Shown here: positions 57,208 through 64,000 of the stretch, in pieces
Numbering within the stretch: position 1 is the first letter of the stretch
Layout: the number at the start of each line of letters is the position of its first letter
DNA from: Septoria linicola
Lineage: Eukaryota > Ascomycota > Dothideomycetes > Mycosphaerellales > Mycosphaerellaceae
Assembly: GCA_024114885.1 (NCBI GenBank)
Contig: CP099423.1
Location: forward strand, 744,001-808,000
Reading direction: 5' to 3'
DNA length: 64,000 nt
Translations under genes and position numbers: made by a program
Notes under the pieces: generated by a model
What the model was told of the DNA's origin: nothing
What the model saw: the letters and a program-made list of their open reading frames with translations, nothing else
Database searches by the model: none

Positions 57208-58435
57208 ATGAAGCTGACGACACAATACATCCTGCCCGCGCTGGCATGCGCGACGCGGATAGCAGAGGCAGCAAAGGCCCACGTCTACACCTACGATCCC
57301 CGTTCATCCACCACGGCCGCGAGACAGCACAGCGGGAATGATCTGTCGCCAGTGACCGCACGTCTAGTATTGGCGCAACGAGCAGGAGTGGAGGACTACC
57401 ATCAGTCAGATCTGCTGCGACAGGAGGTCATTGCAGCCATCAACGACTTTGGCAGGCGGACACCTCTGTTCGCCGGCGAGGATGCAGGCAAAAACAACGC
57501 CTTTATATTGCTGGAGGGCGTCACGGAGAGCATACGTATGTGATAGAGAAGCAAGGAAGTGGAAGACATATGACTGACAATGTGTAGCATTCTTCAAGGA
57601 GAGCTCTGCGCGACACTCATTTGGCATCGCCCCAGCACCAAACTCAGCAGCCTCTCGCGGTCTGTTCACGGATCTGGCTAAGCAAGCAGACCCATCGATA
57701 GTCGCCTCCGACGACGATGTTCTACAACATCTCTCGAGCAAGAGCACGGCTCAATCCAAGGGCAACGTCTTTCACCTTTCCAAGTCTGTGGAAGATTTGC
57801 TAGCTTTGTGGGAGCAGTACGAGAAGGAAGGCTCGTTTGCCATCACTGCCATCATCACACCCGCAGATGCCGAGTCGAGCAGGAACGAGGGAAAGTTCCA
57901 ATGGGGCACCTACGAGATGCCAAATGCACAATCATTGCTCCGCAAGAGGCAACGTCTGCCTTCAGAAGCACCTTTGAGCATCACCGATGAATTCAACCCA
58001 GCGGCGTCGCCAAAGGAAGAACCTGTGTCGACATTCCAGTCAAACAACACAACGCCTCTGCGAGGTATTCTTCCAGCCTGCTTCACTTCCGAGTCAGCTT
58101 GCGAGAGCGCCACGAGGAACTGCACAGGCCACGGCAAGTGCAGCTTGAAGTATCACGATGCGGACCAGCTTGGACCAGGTGGCCAGACTGGACTTGATTG
58201 CTGGTCGTGCCAGTGCACAAAGCCAAAGAGCGAGGCCGGCAAGAAGACGACTGTATGGGGTGGTCCAGCTTGCCAGAAGAAGGACGTTAGCGTGGAGTTC
58301 TGGCTCATTGCACTCTTCACAGTTGGTCTGGTCGGTCTGATCAGCTTCGCGGTCGGCACAATCTGGGAGATGGGCTCGCAGGAGCTGCCTAGCGTTATTG
58401 GCGCTGGTGTGTCTGGGCCAACAGCAAGGAAGTAG
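57208..58435 (+). CDS. ER membrane protein with Vps3844/DUF3844 domain
   Basis: Exons are 57208-57535 and 57588-58435 (52-nt intron); the product is 391 residues. A signal peptide (YILPALACATRIAEAAKA) leads into a luminal domain (AHVYTYDPRSS, ARLVLAQRAGVEDYH, ALLEGVTES-type segment near the intron, KSVEDLLALWEQYE). The C-terminal DUF3844 module has an EGF-like cysteine cluster (CFTSESACESATRNCTGHGKC, then CWSCQCTKP and ACQKKD), a membrane helix (FWLIALFTVGLVGLISFAV) and a short tail. The family was linked to vacuolar protein sorting in yeasts, but its exact role is unclear. The start at 57208 immediately precedes the signal peptide. Confidence 0.85.
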
Positions 58436-58995
58436 AGGTGTATGAGGGTGGAAGTATGACTAGAGAAATGTAACAGACAAAGCATTGAGCGGCGTTGTCA
58501 ACGCTGCTTGCTTGTCAGCGATTCAAAGACTTGGTATGTACTTTATGTGTACAATTGTTATGATCAAACTGAAAGTACCAGATAATCACCCGACATGTCA
58601 CGAACCAACTTCAGACACAGCTCACTTTGAGAAACAGGTCAGAGCACATGAGGCTTCACCGTCGTTCACCCAAGCAGTCTAACAGACGTGAGCGCTATTC
58701 ATACCGTCCTCACTGTGTCCTTCACAATCGCTCACATATCGACTTCACATGCAGGTATTTAGGCATCGAGGCAGTCATGTTTTATATTCACTTCAAGAGA
58801 CTAGTGTGGCCCGCTTCGGCGGCGGCAACACAAAAGGCCTACACTTCTTAACACGATTCGTCGCAACAACATCAACACCCACAACATCAACATCAGCATA
58901 TTGCCGGGCGAAAACTGTCGCAAGCAGTTAGTAACACTTACATATCTTCGAACATCACGATATACTACATTCTCGACGCCAGCGCGGCACACGAC
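58436..58995. other. Intergenic, no gene seen
   Basis: 3' flank of the Vps3844-type gene and 5' flank of the 2EXR-like gene. CAACATCAAC-type repeats at 58867-58893 give a simple-sequence patch. Confidence 0.5.
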
Positions 58996-60082
58996 ATGGC
59001 GTCAACTACCTCCACAACTAGCTTATCCTCGGGTACGAAGGATGTCTTCGACTTCTTTGGTCTCCCTCGAGAATTGCGAGACCACATATATACGTTCATT
59101 TTCACAAAGATACAGAGCGTGCCAAAGAGATTCATCCCAATGCCGCGCTATCTTCAGTCGGTACATCTCGCATATGGAGCGGAGCCCAAGATGCTACTCC
59201 TGAACAAGGCTGTCAAACACGAATACGAAGAAGCGTTAGCCCGCGCACCACCGCAGAAATTGACTCTGCACTTCGACATCCACGAGTGGCACGGGGCAGG
59301 AGACCCCTTAGTGGTTCACAACCTAGCTGAAGGCCTGACACAAGTCTTGTCTGTCTGTCCGGGTCTCGAACTGGTTCTTGGAAGCAGCAAACCGAACGAA
59401 TACTTGGGCGAATCGACATTCAACGCTGCTCTGGTAAAAGCATCTCGCAGGGCGTTCCGGAATTTGAAAGATCTCCTGCCGTTAATGCCAATGCTTCGAC
59501 ATATGACCTTAACAGTTTTCGGGAAGAGTCTTCGACCACCAGTTACAGCAGTCTTTAGTCCTGCCATTCGACATGTGTTGGACGAATCTCATTATGGGTG
59601 CAGGATCGGCGTTGCCACAACATATAGACATCCAGAGATCCCTTCTTCTGAACACCTTTCTCTACAATGTACGTTGGCCGCGCTCAATGCTCCAGACACA
59701 ACTAACTCTTCTCCAGCTCCAAGGCTGGAACCGATGGCCTCTCGACGAGTATGACGACGACCCATGGTATACGTTGCACTACAGCACCCGAAACAATGTC
59801 ACATATCGTGGCGTTACCTCACAAAGCCCACACAACTTCCTCGGATTCGATCTCGAGCTTCTGGAGCCCGAGAAAGTGGTGGACTTCAAAGACTTCAAGA
59901 AGGAAGTCTTTGAGGCTTGGGAGGCTTGGACCCGAAACAAGGGAAGCATTGAAGACATGAATCGCATGTTGTCACAGCTAGATTACAAGCTCGTGGGAGA
60001 TATGGAGCATTTCTCGGAAAACATCCCCGGCTCTGGATTCTGCAGACCAGTTTCCTGCACTGGTCGCTCGGGACATTGCTAG
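58996..60082 (+). CDS. 2EXR/F-box-like protein
   Basis: The start at 58996 (MASTTSTTSLSSG) is followed by the family signature DFFGLPRELRDHIYTFIF and a second conserved segment around LLLNKAVKHEYEEAL. Two exons fit best: 58996-59668 and 59724-60082, using a GTACGT donor and an AAG acceptor (55-nt intron); this restores the open frame WNRWPLDEYDDDPWYTLHY. The product is about 343 residues. If the more usual CAG acceptor 7 nt upstream were used, the protein would end soon after, so the choice of acceptor is the main doubt. The last 15 residues may differ if another 3' intron exists. Function unknown, as for most of this family. Confidence 0.68.
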
Positions 60083-60765
60083 GGAGTATGCATGGTGCTT
60101 CTAAAGTGAGTACTCTTGCAACAGCTCACTTTTGGAGCTCAAGATATGCCGCACGAGCGAGATCACTCTCGCAAATCCACGAGACGGCACTGGCACAATT
60201 CAAACTGCCTTGCATCGCATGACACCAATCTGTATCTACACTCTCCTGGCGCGTCACCAGGTTTTCGGAGAGGCCATCGTTCCTGAAAACCAATCATCGA
60301 GCAAAAGAACAAAACTTTTCGTAAGTTGAATCGCTGCCTGACAGCATATCAACCCAACATCATCTCTCTGCTTGTTGCAGCGACGCTGTGCCTTTCGATG
60401 CTCAGAACAACACGATGGCAGCATAAAAACATTTCGGAGACATCGCTGACTTTCTGCTTGTAGTCTTCACATCTTTCCCGCGGCGACGTCAGGCCCTCTT
60501 CTCAGGCCCAGGCACGTCCCATCTGTCCTTTCAATTCAGCCATGTGCCGAGCCATCCAGGGCCAATGTCGGCTTGGAGATATCTGAGCTGGAACAACTAT
60601 TTTCCGGATTGGTTCCATTTCACAGCACAGCAAGCAGCAAACTTGCAAGGCAGCAAGGTGTTTTCGCCAGGAGTGCGCATGATGCTTGGATGGCGAGCAC
60701 AGCTACACTCTCATCTTGCCTGAAAGCAACTCTAGCTATATCTAGCTCCACAAAAGTCCTTCCTC
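60083..60765. other. Intergenic between convergent genes
   Basis: No gene recognised; may include an additional 3' exon of the preceding gene. Confidence 0.45.
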
Positions 60766-61678
60766 TCACTGCCGCGCCTCAATACTCCTACACCTCCTCG
60801 CCAAATCCGTAATATGCTCATCCCCACTCTCCTCACTCAACGCATCAAGCGCCTTCTCCAACTCATACAAATAATCCTTATTCTCTCCACTCGGCCCCCT
60901 CGACTTCACAATATGCTCCGCCAATTCCTGCTGTGGGATAAACCCCTGAAACTGCGGATTGTCCGGTAAGCCGATGTAGACGAGACATTTGATTGCTTTG
61001 CTGTTGGCATCTGTGGCGGTTAGGTGTTCTGGGATGTGGACATCTTGATATGTGGCGCTCATATCTTCGGGCCGTTTGAAGGGGGTGTATTGGATGCTGT
61101 AGCCATTAATTTCGCGAATGTCTAGCGATGTGTTAGGGTGAAAAGGCATGTTGATGGTTATAGTGTCTTGGTGTGGGTTGTGCTTGTTGGATTGGACGTA
61201 CTCATATACTCTGTCACTTCGGGGACTTTGGCCGCTGGGATGCGGTAGGCTGCGCCCCAGACGCGAGGGGGTGCGGTGGGGTGTTCGTCGGAGAGGGTTT
61301 CCCAGAGTTTGCGGTCGATGAGCGTGCAGACGCGGCCTGGAGCTTCGGGGGTGCCGCGATGGTCTTCACTATGTAAGGTATAAGATGGAGAAGTTTTGAG
61401 ATTGAGAGGCGAAATTTGATTGTTGGCCTACCTTGCCTGTTGTGATACACTCAGCTAACTGTTCTATATACGTGGCCACTAGCTGGATTGCTCTTTTCGT
61501 ACCTGCCAGAATCGCCGAACGTAGCCTTCTATGTAGCCAGGAAGACGAAGATCTTTGAGGAAAGCATGAGCTTGAGGTATGCATTGCAAGCATATCGAGA
61601 TATCCTACCATAATGTGGCGGCGGCTTCCAGATGAGTGAGCCGTAGCCGAAAAGCCATAGGTCTTGTACTTCTTCCAT
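60766..61678 (-). CDS. ChaC-type gamma-glutamylcyclotransferase with a 5-nt microexon
   Basis: Glutathione-specific gamma-glutamylcyclotransferase (GCG family), releasing 5-oxoproline and Cys-Gly from glutathione in the cytosol. Five exons: 61609-61678, 61503-61552, 61432-61436, 61202-61368, 60766-61121; the product is 215 residues, the normal family length. The start gives MEEVQDLWLFGYGSLIWKPP, with the substrate-binding YGSL motif. Exon 2 continues HYDLRLPGYIEGYVRRFWQ. The microexon GCAAG joins this to SEDHRGTPEAPGRVCTLIDR. Exon 5 ends the reading with IREINGYSIQYTPFKRP, CLVYIGLPDNPQF, SRGPSGENKDYLYELEKAL. All introns have GT-AG ends (56, 66, 63, 80 nt). Joining exons 2 and 4 directly gives an immediate stop, so the microexon is required. 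Divergent from BRR2, 273 bp away. Confidence 0.88.
61432..61436 (-). other. 5-nt internal microexon of the ChaC gene
   Basis: GCAAG lies between an ACAG acceptor and a GTAGG donor. Its inclusion gives CAG-GCA-AGT, i.e. FWQ-AS-EDHRG, and restores both frame and family spacing. Confidence 0.8.
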
Positions 61679-61951
61679 GCCTGTCATCTCGAGCCCTGAA
61701 CAGTACTATTTCTTCTTCTTCGGTTCCGAACAGCTTGGGAAGTCGACCTTTGGACTTCACTACTTGCTCAAATCGATGTAATTCGAACCCAAGAGGTTGA
61801 CGTGATTGAGAGGAGGAATTCTGCATGACTCGACAAACTTCGCAGATGGGTGCAGCATGAATCTTGGCCGAAAAACATCTCCAACCCACCTCGATCTCCA
61901 TCGCATCCTCACATCCTGTCGCGTGCAGTCCTGCCCGCAACACACCACATC

Positions 61952-64000
61952 ATGTCGCGACAAGGGAAGGGCGGCGATGGCGCCGACAATAACATGGCCC
62001 AGTACAAGTACGGGGCCATGTCAAATTTGGTCTTGCAGGCCGATAGACGATTTGTGTCGCGAAGAGGCGACGATGCCACCGGAGATCCTGAGTCACTCGC
62101 TGGCAAAATCAACCTGGGAGAAATGGGCTCGAGAACAGCGCGAGAAACGGCTCCAGTCTCTGCAGCGACAAACGAAGGCGCAAAGAAGAGGAAGAGGACA
62201 GAACCTGTGCAAAGCTCGCGGCAGGCTGGAATTTTGAGCGCACAGGACATGAACATCGAAGGCCTACGATATCGACCGCGAACAGCTGCGACCAAGGACG
62301 TGTACGATTTGATCTCTTCGAACGTGGCGCAGAAAATGGGTGGCGATTACGGTCTGGCTATCACAGCTTCTGCCACGGATACGATTCTTGAATACCTCAA
62401 GGATGATGGCCTGAAGGACTTCGACAAGAAGAAGGAAATCGACGATATCCTGGGCATCACTCTTTCGAGCAAAGAGTTTAATCAGCTTGTCAACCTTGGC
62501 AAGAAAATTACAGATTACGATGCGCAGGATGACGACCAGGAAATGGGCGATGGTAATGCTGACGAGGCCGATATGGATGAGCAACAAGGCGTCGCTGTTG
62601 ACTTTGGCGACGAGTCCGAAGATGAAGACGTCAACCAGACATTCGAAGTGCGGGACGAGAACGAAGAGTCAGAAGATGAGTTGGCTATGGGCACAGAAGA
62701 GGCTGCAGAAGATGGCGCGGGTCCGCCTCCTGACGCCGAGGGTGGCGACGAGGAAGACGACGATGGCATGGTCATCGAAAGTCGACCTCGGCGGTCAGGA
62801 AAGGAAGAGAAGGATCCGAACTTTGTGGCTGCACATGAAATTGATGCATATTGGCTACAGCGGCACATTGGAGACATCTACGATGACGCACATATCCAAG
62901 CAGAGAAGACGAAAGAGGCCGAGTCGATAATGTCTGGTACCGACGAGTCAGGCGAAGAGCGGCCTCTGGGGCAAGTCGAGAACGATCTTATGGAGCTGTT
63001 TGACTACGAGCACCATGAGCTTGTTGGTAAGCTTGTGAAGAACAGAGACAAGATTGTGTGGGTAACGAGGTGGCGAAGGGTGGCAGAAGACGAAGAGTCG
63101 CGCGTCATTGTCGAGAAGGAGATGGTCAACGCTGGTCATGCCAGCATCCTGAAAGAGCTTCGCGGTCGTGAGGAGGGAACAGGCAAGCCGAAGATGCAGG
63201 TTAAACTTGATCCAATGCAACTCGATGCGAAGCTTGAGGTGAAGGACGAGGAGGAGGTCAAGAAGGAGGGCATCGTCGGTGGTCTACAACCTCGAAAGAC
63301 GCTGAACTTGGAGGACCTCAAATTCGACCAGGGCAACCACTTAATGACCAATCAGAATGTGCGATTACCTCAAGGCTCGACAAAACGTACGTTCAAGGGT
63401 TACGAGGAGATTCATGTTCCGGCACCAAAGCGAAAGCAGGTTCCGGGTGAGCGACCTCTAATCAAGCTGGACGAACTTCCTGCTTGGGCACGACCTGGTT
63501 TCGGTTCGAACCCATCTCTCAACCGCATTCAGACCGAATGCCACGACTCCGCGTTCCTGGGCGATGGCAACATGCTTATATGCGCTCCAACTGGTTCTGG
63601 TAAAACGAACGTAGCTATGCTGACAATGCTCCGCGAAATTGGCAAGCATCGGGACCCAGCCACCGGGCGAATCAACCTGGACTCGTTCAAGATCATATAC
63701 ATCGCGCCTCTGAAGGCTTTGGTACAGGAACAAGTCGGAAACTTTGGCAAGCGTTTGGAGTCTTATGGCATCAAGGTGTCTGAGCTGACTGGTGATCGTC
63801 AACTCACAAAGCAACAAATTGCCGAGACGAATGTCATTGTCACTACGCCTGAGAAGTGGGATGTCATCACGCGCAAGGCTACAGACACCAGCTATACGAA
63901 CCTCGTCCGCTTGATCTGTATCGATGAGATCCATCTGTTGCACGACGATCGTGGCCCAGTTCTGGAGAGCATTGTTGCCCGCACAATTCGCCGAACTGAG
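61952..64000 (+). CDS. brr2: BRR2, U5 snRNP DExH RNA helicase (N-terminal part)
   Basis: Spliceosomal Ski2-like helicase that unwinds U4/U6. An open frame of 683 codons from the ATG at 61952 runs off the right edge; the full protein is about 2200 residues, so only the first third is present. The N-terminus reads YKYGAMSNLVLQADRR and LAGKINLGEMG, typical of Brr2. A PWI-like helical domain (DVYDLISSNVAQKMGGDYG), a very acidic linker (about 190-290) and the plug region follow. The helicase begins at GFGSNPSLNRIQTE (Q motif area), then motif I APTGSGKT (545-552), motif Ia IAPLKALVQE, ELTGDRQLTK (Ib region), TTPEKWDVITRK, and motif II DEIH (658) within DEIHLLHDDRGPVLESIVAR. No intron was needed in this part. 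Confidence 0.94.
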   Translation, partial: MSRQGKGGDGADNNMAQYKYGAMSNLVLQADRRFVSRRGDDATGDPESLAGKINLGEMGSRTARETAPVSAATNEGAKKRKRTEPVQSSRQAGILSAQDMNIEGLRYRPRTAATKDVYDLISSNVAQKMGGDYGLAITASATDTILEYLKDDGLKDFDKKKEIDDILGITLSSKEFNQLVNLGKKITDYDAQDDDQEMGDGNADEADMDEQQGVAVDFGDESEDEDVNQTFEVRDENEESEDELAMGTEEAAEDGAGPPPDAEGGDEEDDDGMVIESRPRRSGKEEKDPNFVAAHEIDAYWLQRHIGDIYDDAHIQAEKTKEAESIMSGTDESGEERPLGQVENDLMELFDYEHHELVGKLVKNRDKIVWVTRWRRVAEDEESRVIVEKEMVNAGHASILKELRGREEGTGKPKMQVKLDPMQLDAKLEVKDEEEVKKEGIVGGLQPRKTLNLEDLKFDQGNHLMTNQNVRLPQGSTKRTFKGYEEIHVPAPKRKQVPGERPLIKLDELPAWARPGFGSNPSLNRIQTECHDSAFLGDGNMLICAPTGSGKTNVAMLTMLREIGKHRDPATGRINLDSFKIIYIAPLKALVQEQVGNFGKRLESYGIKVSELTGDRQLTKQQIAETNVIVTTPEKWDVITRKATDTSYTNLVRLICIDEIHLLHDDRGPVLESIVARTIRRTE

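Noticed and set aside
58996..59754. Single-exon version of the 2EXR-like gene ending at 59754
   Set aside because: It would end in a low-complexity tail just after a consensus GTACGT donor, while splicing restores a protein-like C-terminus.

Overview
The window is nuclear DNA of a filamentous ascomycete. Genes are interrupted by short spliceosomal introns (47-80 nt, GTRNGT donors, CTRAY-like branch sites). The gene set includes a class IV chitin synthase, a VIB-1/XprG-type Ndt80 factor, a STRIPAK MOB3, fungal-only F-box/2EXR families and secreted proteins. The lineage-restricted families suggest Dothideomycetes, but this is inference; no sequence search was possible. There are no signs of bacteria, virus, transposons or CRISPR.

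Layout. 0-9 kb: a possible antisense gene fragment at the left edge, the Polycomb PRC2 subunit EED, a convergent CobW/ZNG1 metallochaperone GTPase, a divergent MOB3/phocein, a secreted protein and an epoxide hydrolase. 9-17 kb: an MFS sugar transporter, 3-hydroxyanthranilate dioxygenase with a presequence-like N-terminus, a weak hypothetical gene and a glycosylated membrane protein. 17-26 kb: a class IV chitin synthase head-to-head with a SEL1-repeat chitin synthase activator (Skt5/Chs4 family), sharing a 2.6 kb intergenic region. 27-36 kb: an M3 oligopeptidase, a CHIP/STUB1 co-chaperone ubiquitin ligase, and a divergent P450/short-chain dehydrogenase pair. 36-45 kb: the VIB-1/XprG-like factor, then 5.4 kb with no convincing gene. 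45-51 kb: actin-patch SH3 protein BBC1, CTD phosphatase RTR1 and a ubiquitin-like-fold protein. 51-60 kb: a looser region with an F-box pseudogene, two 2EXR-like proteins, a small cysteine-rich secreted protein, a mitochondrial membrane protein and a Vps3844/DUF3844 ER protein. 60-64 kb: a ChaC gamma-glutamylcyclotransferase divergent from the spliceosomal helicase BRR2, which runs off the right edge.

Most genes are housekeeping or regulatory. Functional links visible in the layout are the chitin synthase with its activator (cell wall and septum) and the P450 with its SDR (an oxidation/reduction pair). The most notable observations are a 5-nt internal microexon needed to read the ChaC gene, an in-frame membrane-anchor extension of the M3 peptidase that has no ATG but a strong-context GTG, a 10-nt first coding exon in the VIB-1-like gene, and an open 63-codon frame beyond the UGA stop of the CHIP gene. 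Exon boundaries were derived by hand from splice signals and frame, so they need transcript support.
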